Source: an uncultured Lachnospiraceae bacterium (GTDB taxonomy: Bacteria; Bacillota; Clostridia; Lachnospirales; Lachnospiraceae). From it: DNA of 64,000 nt. The position numbers were made by a program, and so were the translations under genes. Positions 45,594 through 54,202 of this stretch are shown here, piece after piece. Each line of letters starts with the position of its first letter. Position 1 is the first letter of the stretch. The stretch spans positions 1 to 64,000 of the forward strand of contig CANQUC010000009.1 of the NCBI GenBank assembly GCA_947626945.1, given 5' to 3'. The notes below the pieces were generated by a model. That model was not told the DNA's origin, did no database searches, and worked only from the letters and a program-made list of their open reading frames with translations.

Positions 45594-45917
45594 ATGAGTC
45601 TGATCAAAATGGAAAATGGCAGAATGACGGTGTTCGTTCCCGCGGAGCTGGACGATCACAACGCAAAGGAGATCAGGGAACAGATCGATGAGCTTTTGGA
45701 TTCCCAGTGGGTGAGGACCCTGATTTTTGATTTTAAGGATACGGCTTTCATGGACAGCTCCGGCATCGGCATGATCCTGGGAAGATATAAAAAAATGGAC
45801 TACAGCGGCGGCAAGGTGGAAGCCGTTCATCTGAATGACCGGATCCGCAGGATGATGGTCCTGTCGGGACTTTATCAGGTGGTTCGCATGGAAAAGGAAA
45901 GGGAGGGCGGAAGATGA
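45594..45917 (+). CDS. spoIIAA: Anti-sigma F factor antagonist SpoIIAA
   Basis: A 107-residue STAS-domain protein. The phosphorylatable serine lies in FMDSSGIGMILGRYK, the SpoIIAB target site. Dephosphorylated SpoIIAA binds SpoIIAB and frees sigma F in the forespore. GGATGGAGG precedes the ATG. Its last four bases overlap the start of spoIIAB (ATGA), the conserved spoIIA operon layout. Confidence 0.95.
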   Translation: MSLIKMENGRMTVFVPAELDDHNAKEIREQIDELLDSQWVRTLIFDFKDTAFMDSSGIGMILGRYKKMDYSGGKVEAVHLNDRIRRMMVLSGLYQVVRMEKEREGGR

Positions 45918-46414
45918 AACAGGACAATCTACAGGAGACGGAAGAACTGCAGGAAACACCCTGCGTTCAGCCTGCGGTCAGAAAAAATCAAATGAGGCTG
46001 GAGTTTGACAGTTGCTCGGAAAACGAGGGCTTCGCGAGAGTGGCGGTGGCGGCGTTTATGACCCAGCTGAACCCGACGGTGGAGGAAGTGGCAGACGTAA
46101 AGACCGCTGTGTCGGAGGCGGTGACCAACGCCATTATCCACGGCTATGAGGGAAGAGTAGAGACCATTTCCATTTCCTGCAGCATTTGCGGCCGGGAGCT
46201 TTCCGTTACGGTGTCGGACAGGGGCGTGGGGATCCCTGACGTAAAGGCGGCCATGGAGCCGCTGTTTACATCCAGGCCGGAGCTGGAACGGTCGGGAATG
46301 GGATTTGCCTTTATGGAAGCGTTTATGGATCAGGTGTCTGTGGAATCTTTTCCCGGAAAAGGAACCTGCGTACAAATGAAAAAGAAAATCGGGACGGTGC
46401 CATGGAAGGAATAA
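45914..46414 (+). CDS. spoIIAB: Anti-sigma F factor / serine kinase SpoIIAB
   Basis: A 166-residue GHKL-fold anti-sigma factor and kinase. It has TAVSEAVTNAIIHGYEG (N-box), VSDRGVGIPDV (G1) and SGMGFAFMEAF (G2). It is about 20 residues longer than the usual SpoIIAB because of a Glu-rich N-terminal extension (residues 1-26) before MRLEFDSCSENEGFARV. Translational coupling to spoIIAA favours the long start; an internal ATG at 45992 would give the usual length. sigF begins four bases after its stop. Confidence 0.94.
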   Translation: MKQDNLQETEELQETPCVQPAVRKNQMRLEFDSCSENEGFARVAVAAFMTQLNPTVEEVADVKTAVSEAVTNAIIHGYEGRVETISISCSICGRELSVTVSDRGVGIPDVKAAMEPLFTSRPELERSGMGFAFMEAFMDQVSVESFPGKGTCVQMKKKIGTVPWKE

Positions 46415-46418
46415 GGCC

Positions 46419-47141
46419 ATGGAAGAGGTTAGAGACCAGATCATCCGCGCTCACGCGGGAGACCGGCAGGCCAGAGAACAGCTGGTGCAGGAAAATCTGG
46501 GACTGGTGCAGAGCATTGTCCGCCGGTTTCGGGGCCGGGGCTGCGAGGAGGAAGATCTGTTTCAGATCGGCAGCATCGGACTGCTGAAAGCCATTGACAA
46601 ATTTGATCTTTCCTATGACGTGAAATTTTCCACCTACGCGGTGCCGGTGATCACCGGGGAGATCAAGCGGTTTCTGCGGGACGACGGCATGATCAAGGTC
46701 AGCCGCAATCTGAAAGAAACGGCAATGCGGGCGGGGGCGGCCAGGGAGACCATCCGCAGGGAAAAAGGCAGAGAGCCGACCATTGAAGAGATCAGCGCCA
46801 GAATCGGCGTGGAGCAGGAAGCGCTTGTTCAGGCGCTGGAGTCCGGCGAGCAGATCGAATCCCTGCAAAAGGTGATCTTTGAGGGAGAGGGGAAACAGAT
46901 CTGCATGGAAGACCGGCTGGTGGACGGCAGGGACGAGACGGAAGCCATGCTGAACCGGATCGTTCTCACACAGCTGCTGTCCTCTCTGGGAGAACAGGAA
47001 AAAAAGCTGATCTGCCTGCGGTATTTCGCGGACAAAACACAGACCCAGGTGGCAAAAATGCTGGGGATCTCCCAGGTGCAGGTGTCCCGCCTGGAAAAAA
47101 AGATCCTGACCTCCATGCGGGAAAAGGCCACTCTGAAATAA
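46419..47141 (+). CDS. sigF: RNA polymerase forespore sigma factor F
   Basis: A 240-residue sigma-70 family factor. Region 2 has VRRFRGRGCEEEDLFQIGSI and KFDLSYDVKFSTYAVPVI; region 3 follows, with REPTIEEISARIGV. Region 4 has LRYFADKTQTQVAKMLGISQ, then VQVSRLEKKIL. It directs early forespore transcription and is held by SpoIIAB. It is the last gene of the spoIIA operon and is convergent with spoVAE, five bases away. Confidence 0.95.
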   Translation: MEEVRDQIIRAHAGDRQAREQLVQENLGLVQSIVRRFRGRGCEEEDLFQIGSIGLLKAIDKFDLSYDVKFSTYAVPVITGEIKRFLRDDGMIKVSRNLKETAMRAGAARETIRREKGREPTIEEISARIGVEQEALVQALESGEQIESLQKVIFEGEGKQICMEDRLVDGRDETEAMLNRIVLTQLLSSLGEQEKKLICLRYFADKTQTQVAKMLGISQVQVSRLEKKILTSMREKATLK

Positions 47142-47146
47142 ACCGG

Positions 47147-47503
47147 TTATTTTTTCATGCGGGGCTTGAAGATCAGGGAAGCCACATAGCCAAAAAGCAG
47201 GGCGCCGCAGATTCCGGCGGCTGTGGCTTTCAGTCCGCCGGTGAAAATGCCGATGATGCCGTCGCTTTTTATGGCGTCCTTTACCCCGTCAAAGAGCAGG
47301 TGGCCAAAGCCAAGGAGAGGAACGGAAGCTCCCGCTCCCGCAAGCTCCACAAATTTGGGGTAAATGCCTACGGCGCTCAGCAGCGCGCCGGTACACACCA
47401 GCAGCACCATGATCCGTCCCGGCATCAGTTTGGTCTTGTCCATCAGGATCTGCACCAGGGCGCAGATTAAGCCGCCGATCCAGAATGCGTTGAAATAATC
47501 CAT
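47147..47503 (-). CDS. spoVAE: Stage V sporulation protein AE
   Basis: A 118-residue membrane protein with three or four helices, matching SpoVAE (AEb type): FNAFWIGGLICALVQILMDK and LAGAGASVPLLGFGHLLFDG. SpoVA proteins form the channel that loads dipicolinic acid into the spore and releases it on germination. It ends the inverted spoVA operon, facing sigF. Start: ATG with GAAAGGA upstream. No spoVAF homologue follows. Confidence 0.93.
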   Translation of the reverse strand: MDYFNAFWIGGLICALVQILMDKTKLMPGRIMVLLVCTGALLSAVGIYPKFVELAGAGASVPLLGFGHLLFDGVKDAIKSDGIIGIFTGGLKATAAGICGALLFGYVASLIFKPRMKK

Positions 47504-47559
47504 ATGATTTGATCCTTTCTGTGAAAGTGATTTGGCAAAAGCGAAATGCCGGGCTGATC

Positions 47560-48582
47560 CTAAACGTGTTCGATCACAACGCCATGGGCAATGCCCGGCA
47601 CGGTTTGCCCCTCGTTGAAGCTGACGGTGGAAAGAAGCGCGCCGGTGGGCACCAGCAGAACCCGCTTCCAGACCCCTGCCCGCACCTGCTTCAAAATATG
47701 GGCGGAGAGCATGGCGGCGCTGCAGCCGCAGCCGCTTCCGCCGGCGTGGGTGTCCTGGGTATCCGGGTCAAAGATCTCGATGCCGCAGTCCATGTGCTGT
47801 TTGCTGATGTCATAGCCCTTGTCCATTAACAGCTTCAGCAGGATGTCCCGGCCAATGGAGCCCAGATCTCCGGTGATGATCCGGTCGTAGTCCTCCGGCA
47901 TCCGGGAAAAGTCCTGAAGATGCTGGAAAATGGTATCGCAGGCCGCGGGAGCCATGGCGGCGCCCATGTTCATGGAATCGGAAACGCCGTAATCCGTAAT
48001 GCGGCCTGTGGTAATGGCGGTGATGCACACGTTATCCCAGGGGCTGGGGCTTTCCCCGGACAAAATGAAAGCGCCGCTGCCGGTAACGGTCCAGGTGGCG
48101 GACAGAGGCCGCTGATTGCCGTATTCCAGGGGAAAACGGAACTGCTTTTCCGCGCTGCCAAAGTGACTGGAGGTCAGGCACAGCACCTTTTTGGCAAAGC
48201 CGCCGGCAATGGTCATGGCGCCCAGGGAAAGGGATTCCCCAATGGTGGAGCAGGCGCCGAAAAGGCCAAAAAGAGGCCTGTTTAAGTCTACCAGGCCAAA
48301 GCTGGTGGCAATGTTCTGTCCCAGCAGATCCCCGGCGAAAATGTAACGGATCTCACCGGAAGAAATATTTGCCTTGTGCAGCGCCAGCGCTGCCGTCTGC
48401 AGCTGCAGCTGGCTTTCCGCCTCCTCCCAGGAATCGGTGCCGAAATAAGGATCTTTTTCTACTTTGTCAAAACATTTTCTGTAGGGCCCCTGCCCTTCTT
48501 TTTCTCCCACAATGGAGGCGTCGCCTGCAAAGTAGGGAGGATGTTCAAACTGAATGCTCTGCGCGCCCAATATCTGGTCCAT
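47560..48582 (-). CDS. spoVAD: Stage V sporulation protein AD
   Basis: A 340-residue protein of the thiolase fold without membrane helices. It is the dipicolinic-acid-binding member of the SpoVA complex. Visible blocks are FEHPPYFAGDASIVGEKEGQ, LFGACSTIGESLSLGAM and DTHAGGSGCGCSAAMLSAHI, all strongly conserved in SpoVAD. AAAGGAG precedes the ATG. It is flanked by spoVAC and spoVAE in the standard order. Confidence 0.96.
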   Translation of the reverse strand: MDQILGAQSIQFEHPPYFAGDASIVGEKEGQGPYRKCFDKVEKDPYFGTDSWEEAESQLQLQTAALALHKANISSGEIRYIFAGDLLGQNIATSFGLVDLNRPLFGLFGACSTIGESLSLGAMTIAGGFAKKVLCLTSSHFGSAEKQFRFPLEYGNQRPLSATWTVTGSGAFILSGESPSPWDNVCITAITTGRITDYGVSDSMNMGAAMAPAACDTIFQHLQDFSRMPEDYDRIITGDLGSIGRDILLKLLMDKGYDISKQHMDCGIEIFDPDTQDTHAGGSGCGCSAAMLSAHILKQVRAGVWKRVLLVPTGALLSTVSFNEGQTVPGIAHGVVIEHV

Positions 48583-48623
48583 GTCATTCTCCTTTCAACC
48601 TTTGTTTTACAGTCCGCGGCCGG

Positions 48624-49088
48624 TTATACAATGCCGGTCAGCGACAAAATATAATAGATCAGTCCCAGCCCGGAGGATGTGACCAGTCCGTACAGGATCA
48701 CCGGCCCCGCTATGGTAAAGATTTTGCAGCCGATGCCGAAGACCTGACCCTCTTTCTGAAATTCAATAGCCGGCGCCGTAATAGAGTTGGCAAAGCCGGT
48801 AATGGGCACCAGCGCCCCCGCGCCGCCAAATTTGGCAATCAGGGGAAACAGGTTCAGACCGGTCAGCAGCGCGCTCAGGAATACAAGAAATAGGCTTGTC
48901 CAGGCTCCGGAAATTTCCCGGCTGAGATCCAGAGACCGGCAGTAATTTAACACCAGCTGGCCGATCAGGCAGATGATCCCTCCTACCAGAAAGGCCTTGC
49001 ACATGTTGAGAAGAGTATTGTGGGTAGGCGTCACCTGAGAGACGTATTCATTGTATCGTTGTTGTTCCTGTTCACTGAGTTTGGGCAT
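48624..49088 (-). CDS. spoVAC: Stage V sporulation protein AC
   Basis: A 154-residue membrane protein with about four helices (AFLVGGIICLIGQLVLNYCR and following). It matches SpoVAC, the mechanosensitive-like DPA channel subunit of the spore inner membrane. The family block AKFGGAGALVPITGFANSIT is present. The start ATG follows AAAGGAG. The gene lies between spoVAB and spoVAD. Confidence 0.95.
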   Translation of the reverse strand: MPKLSEQEQQRYNEYVSQVTPTHNTLLNMCKAFLVGGIICLIGQLVLNYCRSLDLSREISGAWTSLFLVFLSALLTGLNLFPLIAKFGGAGALVPITGFANSITAPAIEFQKEGQVFGIGCKIFTIAGPVILYGLVTSSGLGLIYYILSLTGIV

Positions 49089-49103
49089 CTTGATTCTCCT
49101 TTC

Positions 49104-49526
49104 TCACTTTTTCCAACCCATATAAAACTGAAGCAGAGAGCCGGCAGCCTTGCCTACGGCAATGGACGCCACCACAAGGCCGATGCCTTTGTGGAGGTTG
49201 GTCCGGCGAAACAGAATGGGAAACAGATCCAGCGCCTCGGCCAGGGCAATGGCAAGACATCCCACGAAAATGCCGGAAAAAACGCCGAAAAGCACTTCCC
49301 CGGCTATGCCCACGGGAACGGACAGATTGAAAATGGACACCAGATTCCCCAAAACGGCCCCCAGAAGAATGCTGTCTTCATAGAGAAGAATGTGGGCGGC
49401 GGTGTGGGTTTCTCCGGCCAGCCGGTTCAAAACGCCGATGGACAGGATAAAGGCAAAAACGCCTCCGGCAATGCCAAACCCGCTGCTAAGTCCGATCACT
49501 GCCAGAATTATCTGCTTGAGTATCAT
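49104..49526 (-). CDS. spoVAB: Stage V sporulation protein AB
   Basis: A 140-residue membrane protein with four helices (AVIGLSSGFGIAGGVFAFIL, VGIAGEVLFGVFSGIFVGCL and others) matching SpoVAB. The ATG at 49526 has AAAGGGG seven bases upstream and overlaps the end of spoVAA by 41 bases; an upstream start at 49550 is less likely. The overlap suggests coupled translation. Confidence 0.9.
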   Translation of the reverse strand: MILKQIILAVIGLSSGFGIAGGVFAFILSIGVLNRLAGETHTAAHILLYEDSILLGAVLGNLVSIFNLSVPVGIAGEVLFGVFSGIFVGCLAIALAEALDLFPILFRRTNLHKGIGLVVASIAVGKAAGSLLQFYMGWKK

Positions 49527-50136
49527 TGCCGGACCCCTTTCTGCTGTCATAGCTGATTAGCGACTTGTTCACGTCGTACTCATACTGCTCCATCTCCACC
49601 TCAATGGGGGTGGGATCGGTGGTAAGCCGGTGGCCGGAAAAATGATTGAAAAAGCACAGGATCCCAATGGCCAGTCCAATGGAATAGGTGACCTCCAGAA
49701 CAGTGATGTTTCCGGAAACCTTTCCGGTAAAGGAAGTATACAGCTGCTCAAATACCGATCCGGCGGAGACGTCGTTGTTGAATGTGATAATGGTAAAGGC
49801 GGCGCCGAAAAAAGAAATGACGCACACCAGGGCTACCTTTGCCCATTCCCAGGCTTTGGACGGAGTTTTTTCCGGCAGATATTCCACGATCACATCGGTT
49901 TCGCCAATAGGCGTTATGCTGACAGACGGATCAATTTGATGAATCATGCCAATAATATCAGTGACCGTCAAAATTTTCCTCTGCCGTTTGGCGCCGGAAA
50001 AGCTGGCGACGTGAATGGCCTGCAGGCGGTTTTTCAAAGCCCCGTCCGCGCATTCCAGCTGGGCAATGTCTCCCAAAAGGGCTTTTTTGCCGGAGACCTG
50101 TTTTTTTTGTTCCAGTTTCAGATAAAGTGTTTTCAT
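49486..50136 (-). CDS. spoVAA: Stage V sporulation protein AA
   Basis: A 216-residue protein with a soluble N-terminal domain (LYLKLEQKKQVSGKKALLGD onward) and two membrane helices (AKVALVCVISFFGAAFTIIT and TYSIGLAIGILCFFNHF), matching SpoVAA. It is the first gene of the spoVA operon. The ATG at 50136 follows GGAG; a GTG at 50163 is the alternative. A forespore-type promoter candidate lies at 50163-50193. Confidence 0.9.
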   Translation of the reverse strand: MKTLYLKLEQKKQVSGKKALLGDIAQLECADGALKNRLQAIHVASFSGAKRQRKILTVTDIIGMIHQIDPSVSITPIGETDVIVEYLPEKTPSKAWEWAKVALVCVISFFGAAFTIITFNNDVSAGSVFEQLYTSFTGKVSGNITVLEVTYSIGLAIGILCFFNHFSGHRLTTDPTPIEVEMEQYEYDVNKSLISYDSRKGSGNDTQADNSGSDRT

Positions 50137-50162
50137 GGCTTGCTCCAGACCTTTGTTTTTCA

Positions 50163-50193
50163 CTATCCTGTCCCGTTTTGGGCAAAAATATGC
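50163..50193 (-). promoter_or_regulatory. Candidate sigma F/G promoter of the spoVA operon
   Basis: On the minus strand GCATA (50193-50189) is followed after 15 bases by GGACAGGATAG (50173-50163). This resembles the forespore GYATA ... GGnnAnAnT pattern. It is close to the spoVAA start, as expected for an operon expressed by sigma G. The match is partial. Confidence 0.4.
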
Positions 50194-50233
50194 GGCTTCC
50201 GGCAGAAAAGTTAATGCAATCGGGATCAGGATG

Positions 50234-50242
50234 TGTTATAAT
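50234..50242 (+). promoter_or_regulatory. Extended -10 promoter of the DegV gene
   Basis: TGTTATAAT at 50234-50242 contains a TGn extension and a perfect TATAAT. No good -35 is seen, which an extended -10 can tolerate. The leader would be about 35 bases. Confidence 0.5.
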
Positions 50243-50282
50243 GATTCCAAATGTAAAGAAATCGGAAAGGGACGGAAAGAAC

Positions 50283-51161
50283 ATGAAAGAATATGTGTTG
50301 GTCAGTGACGCCACGCTGGATCTGCCAAATGATATCGTAGAAGATCTTGGGATCCATGTGATCCCCATGCAGTTTACGGTAGACGAGCAGAGCTATTATC
50401 ATTATCCGGATGAGAGAGAACTGTCCATGAAAGAGTTTTACCGGATGCTCCGTGACGGAAAGATGCCTGCGTCTTCCCAGATCAATCCGTCTACCTATGA
50501 GGAAGAGTTTACGCCTTTTCTGAAAGAGGGAAAGGATATCATTTATATTGCTTTAAGCGGCGGGCTCAGCGGTACCTATCAGTCTTCCGTGATGATGTCC
50601 CGGATGCTTATGGAACGGTATCCCGGCAGCAGGATCCACTGTGTGGATTCCATCTGCGCCTCTGTGGGAGAGGGGCTTTTGGTATACCAGGCCGGATGCC
50701 GCAAACGGGACGGGTATGACTTTGACAGTCTGGTGACCTGGATCGAGGAAAATAAGGAACTGGTGGAGCACTGGTTTACCGTGGAGGATCTGTTCCATCT
50801 GAAGCGGGGCGGCAGAGTGTCCGCCGTATCCGCGGTAGTGGGCACTGCGCTTTCCATTAAACCGGTGCTGACCATTGACAAAGAGGGAAAGCTGTATGTG
50901 GAGAACAAGATCCGGGGATCCAAAAAGAGCATGGACTATCTGATCGGCAAGCTCAAGGAAAACGGCGTGGATACCGGTTCCCAGGTGGTGCTCATCGGCA
51001 ATACGGACAATATTGAAGCGGCGGAGCAGCTGAAAGACCGGCTGATGGAGGAGGAGCTTGTGAAAGACGCCATCATCTGCGGCATCGGTCCCGTGATCGG
51101 CACCCATGTGGGCCCCGGCATGCTTGCGCTGGTATTTATGGGCAAGGAGCGCAAACAATAA
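50283..51161 (+). CDS. DegV family fatty-acid-binding protein
   Basis: A 292-residue protein of the DegV/FakB fold. It starts with VLVSDATLDLPNDIVEDLGI and contains ALSGGLSGTYQSS, the Ser-rich lipid head-group site, and LFHLKRGGRVSAVSAVVGTA, which is diagnostic. Such proteins bind a fatty acid and present it to the FakA kinase; no fakA gene is in this window. The ATG at 50283 follows GGAAAG. yigZ starts three bases after its stop. Confidence 0.92.
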   Translation: MKEYVLVSDATLDLPNDIVEDLGIHVIPMQFTVDEQSYYHYPDERELSMKEFYRMLRDGKMPASSQINPSTYEEEFTPFLKEGKDIIYIALSGGLSGTYQSSVMMSRMLMERYPGSRIHCVDSICASVGEGLLVYQAGCRKRDGYDFDSLVTWIEENKELVEHWFTVEDLFHLKRGGRVSAVSAVVGTALSIKPVLTIDKEGKLYVENKIRGSKKSMDYLIGKLKENGVDTGSQVVLIGNTDNIEAAEQLKDRLMEEELVKDAIICGIGPVIGTHVGPGMLALVFMGKERKQ

Positions 51162-51164
51162 TCC

Positions 51165-51845
51165 ATGGGGGAAAAAACAGATCGGGTGATCCTGGCGGAA
51201 GGCAGAGGCGAGATCACAGAAAAAAAATCCCGCTTTCTGGCGGTGGCCGCTCCGGCAGCCACGGAAGAAGAAGCCCAGCGGATCATTGAACAGACCAAAA
51301 AAGAACACTGGAACGCCCGGCATAACTGTTATGCCTATGTGATCGGAAACAGACAGCGGCTGCAGCGGTATTCCGACGACGGGGAGCCGAGCCAGACAGC
51401 CGGGAAGCCCATTTTGGACGTGCTGCTTGGAGAGGGGATCTGCAACGGCGTGATCGTGGTTACCCGTTACTTTGGAGGGATTCTTCTTGGTACCGGCGGC
51501 CTTGTGCGGGCTTATGGAAAGGCGGCGGCGGCAGCTCTTTCAGACAGCAGAACCGCCCCGGTATGTCCCGGTATTTTCTGGAAGCTGCAGACAGATTACA
51601 ACAGCGCGGGCCGGATCACATATCTTCTGGAGCAGAGGGATATCCCCGTGCTGTCCAGAGAATACGGCCAGGAGGTGATCCTGACGGCGGCGGCGCCTGC
51701 GGGGGAGGCACAAAGCCTGAAAAAAGCCCTGACGGAAACTGCCGGCGGCAAGATCCTCTTTCTGGAGGAAGAAAAAAAGCTGTATGCCCGCTCTGAGGGA
51801 AACGTCCATATTTTTGAAATGGAAACGGAGGAATTATCCAGATGA
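51165..51845 (+). CDS. YigZ/IMPACT family protein
   Basis: A 226-residue protein. The N-terminal IMPACT domain shows KKEHWNARHNCYAYVIG, YSDDGEPSQTAGKPILDVL and VVTRYFGGILLGTGGLVRAY. A C-terminal ferredoxin-like DUF1949 domain follows. The family is linked to translation control, but its exact role in bacteria is not settled. It lies directly after degV and overlaps the penicillin-binding protein start by four bases, so it is part of one transcription unit. Confidence 0.92.
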   Translation: MGEKTDRVILAEGRGEITEKKSRFLAVAAPAATEEEAQRIIEQTKKEHWNARHNCYAYVIGNRQRLQRYSDDGEPSQTAGKPILDVLLGEGICNGVIVVTRYFGGILLGTGGLVRAYGKAAAAALSDSRTAPVCPGIFWKLQTDYNSAGRITYLLEQRDIPVLSREYGQEVILTAAAPAGEAQSLKKALTETAGGKILFLEEEKKLYARSEGNVHIFEMETEELSR

Positions 51846-54151
51846 ACCTTAGCAAAAAAGCGACTCATGACAAGCATCAGGCGGCTACCGCCCTGGGTCC
51901 GAAGATCGCGAAAAAAATGAAAGTCACCGTGCTGAAGACGGTGGTGCTTGTTTTTGTGGCGGCTGCCATTTTTGGCATCTGCGGCTTTTTCGGCATTGTA
52001 AAAGGGGTCGTGGAGAGCGCGCCGGATATTTCCAGCATCAATGTGGCTCCCACCGGATATTCCACAACCGTATATGACAATCAGGGAAACGAGACCATCA
52101 AGCTGGTGTCTGAGGGCGCCAACCGTGTCTATGTGGAGATGGATCATATCCCCGATCATCTGGCAAAGGCGTTTGTGGCCATAGAGGATCAGCGCTTTTA
52201 CGAGCACAACGGCATCGATACCAGAGGAATCATCCGCGCGTTTTATATCGGCCTGTCCACCGGGAGATTTTCCGAGGGGGCCAGCACCATTACCCAGCAG
52301 CTTTTGAAAAACAACATTTTTACGGACTGGGTAAACCAGACGGATTTTCTTGTAAAGCTGAAGCGGAAGATTCAGGAGCAGTATCTGGCGGTGCAGCTGG
52401 AAAAGCGGATGTCCAAAGAAGATATTCTGGAAAATTACCTGAACACTATCAATCTGGGTCAGAACACCCTGGGAGTGCAGGCGGCCTCTCTGCGGTATTT
52501 TAACAAGGACGTGTCCCAGCTGACCATTTCTGAGTCGGCGGTGATCGCGGCCATTACCCAGAGCCCTTACGCCAACAATCCCATTACTCATCCGGACACC
52601 AACGCGGGACGCCGGAAGATTGTGCTGGACAATATGCTGGAGTTTGGCTACATCGATCAGCAGCAATATGAAGAGGCCATGGCCGACGACGTGTATCTGC
52701 GGATTCAGAATGTAAACGAAGAAGTAAAGGACAACAACGTTTATTCTTATTTTGTGGACGAGCTGACGGAACAGGTCATTGACGCGCTGATGGAGGAAAA
52801 GGGTTACACGGAGACTCAGGCGTACAATGCCCTGTACCGGGGAGGCCTGCAGATCTATACCACTCAGGATATGAACATTCAGCAGATCTGCGACCAGGAA
52901 TTTGCAAACCCCGACAACTATCCCGGCGGCAGCCAGGTGGCGCTGACCTACCGCCTGACGGTGACCCACGCGGACAAATCCGTGGAGAACTTCGGCGAAG
53001 CCACCATGCAGAAATATTTCCGGGAGCAGGGGGACACAGATTTCTCCCTGATCTTTTCCTCCCAGGAGGCGGCGCAGGAAAAGGTGGATCAGTATAAAGC
53101 GGCCATCCTGAAAGAGGGGGACCAGATCGTGGAGGCGGTTACTTTTACGCCCCAGCCCCAGGCCTCCTGTGTGATCATGGAGCCGGGCACCGGTTATGTG
53201 AAGGCCATTGTGGGCGGCCGGGGACAGAAGTCGGCCAGCCTGACCTTAAACCGTGCCACCAACACCACCAGACAGCCGGGTTCTACCTTTAAGGTTCTGG
53301 CCACTTACACGGCGGCTCTGGACGCGGCGGGAAAAACGCTGGCTACCACTTATATGGACGAGCCGTACAATTACTCCAACGGCCGTCCCGTGCGAAACAG
53401 CGGCGGCGGACATTCCGGCCTGATGACGATCCGCAAGGCCATTACAAAATCCAACAACGTAGTCACGGTGAAATGCCTAACGGAGATCTCTCCCCAGCTT
53501 GGCTACGACTACCTGATGAAATACGGGTTTACCACCCTGCTGGAAAAGGATATCGTCCAGTCTCTGGCGCTGGGCGGCATTACCAACGGCGTCACCAACC
53601 TGGAGCTGACGGCGGCTTTTGGCGCCATCGCAAACCACGGCACTTATATCAAGCCCATTTTCTTTACAAAGATCGTGGATCATGACGGCAACGTGCTCAT
53701 AGACAATACGCCTCAGACCGTGCAGGTCATGAAGGAAAGCACCGCGTTTCTGCTCACAAGCGCCATGGAGGACGTTATGAACGGAGATCTGGGCGGTACC
53801 GGCGCAAGCGCCAACTTTGGCTCCATGCCCATTGCCGGCAAGACAGGTACCACTTCGGATACTTACGACGTGTGGTTTTCCGGTTTTACGCCGTACTATG
53901 TATGCTCTGTGTGGGCCGGTTATGATGTGAACACCAGTCTTTCCAATGCTTCTTTCCACAGGACCCTGTGGAGAAAGGTGATGGAGCGTGTCCATGAAAA
54001 TCTGGAGCGCAGGGAGTTTTCCATTCCGGACAGCGTGGAGGAGGCTACTATATGCTCTGTTTCCGGCAAACTGGCCAGGGACGGATGCCCGGCCAGAAAA
54101 GAATATTTTGCCGAAGGTACCGTGCCGGAGGAGACCTGCACCGCGCACTGA
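51842..54151 (+). CDS. Class A penicillin-binding protein (PBP1A-like)
   Basis: A 769-residue bifunctional peptidoglycan synthase. A membrane helix lies at about 32-52. The GT51 transglycosylase domain has EDQRFYEHNGIDTRGIIRAF with the catalytic Glu and EGASTITQQLLKN. The transpeptidase has nucleophile Ser in PGSTFKVLA (SxxK), then TKSNN and GKTGTT. No PASTA or fibronectin-type tail follows the transpeptidase. It overlaps yigZ, and GGAGG precedes the ATG. Confidence 0.95.
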   Translation: MNLSKKATHDKHQAATALGPKIAKKMKVTVLKTVVLVFVAAAIFGICGFFGIVKGVVESAPDISSINVAPTGYSTTVYDNQGNETIKLVSEGANRVYVEMDHIPDHLAKAFVAIEDQRFYEHNGIDTRGIIRAFYIGLSTGRFSEGASTITQQLLKNNIFTDWVNQTDFLVKLKRKIQEQYLAVQLEKRMSKEDILENYLNTINLGQNTLGVQAASLRYFNKDVSQLTISESAVIAAITQSPYANNPITHPDTNAGRRKIVLDNMLEFGYIDQQQYEEAMADDVYLRIQNVNEEVKDNNVYSYFVDELTEQVIDALMEEKGYTETQAYNALYRGGLQIYTTQDMNIQQICDQEFANPDNYPGGSQVALTYRLTVTHADKSVENFGEATMQKYFREQGDTDFSLIFSSQEAAQEKVDQYKAAILKEGDQIVEAVTFTPQPQASCVIMEPGTGYVKAIVGGRGQKSASLTLNRATNTTRQPGSTFKVLATYTAALDAAGKTLATTYMDEPYNYSNGRPVRNSGGGHSGLMTIRKAITKSNNVVTVKCLTEISPQLGYDYLMKYGFTTLLEKDIVQSLALGGITNGVTNLELTAAFGAIANHGTYIKPIFFTKIVDHDGNVLIDNTPQTVQVMKESTAFLLTSAMEDVMNGDLGGTGASANFGSMPIAGKTGTTSDTYDVWFSGFTPYYVCSVWAGYDVNTSLSNASFHRTLWRKVMERVHENLERREFSIPDSVEEATICSVSGKLARDGCPARKEYFAEGTVPEETCTAH

Positions 54152-54202
54152 CATACAGATACGCCTGACGGATTTATTTTCACAGAAAGGATTTGAAGAA
54201 AA

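Noticed and set aside
54152-54202. T-box leader for tyrS
   Set aside because: Only 51 bases separate it from the penicillin-binding protein gene, too short for a T-box.
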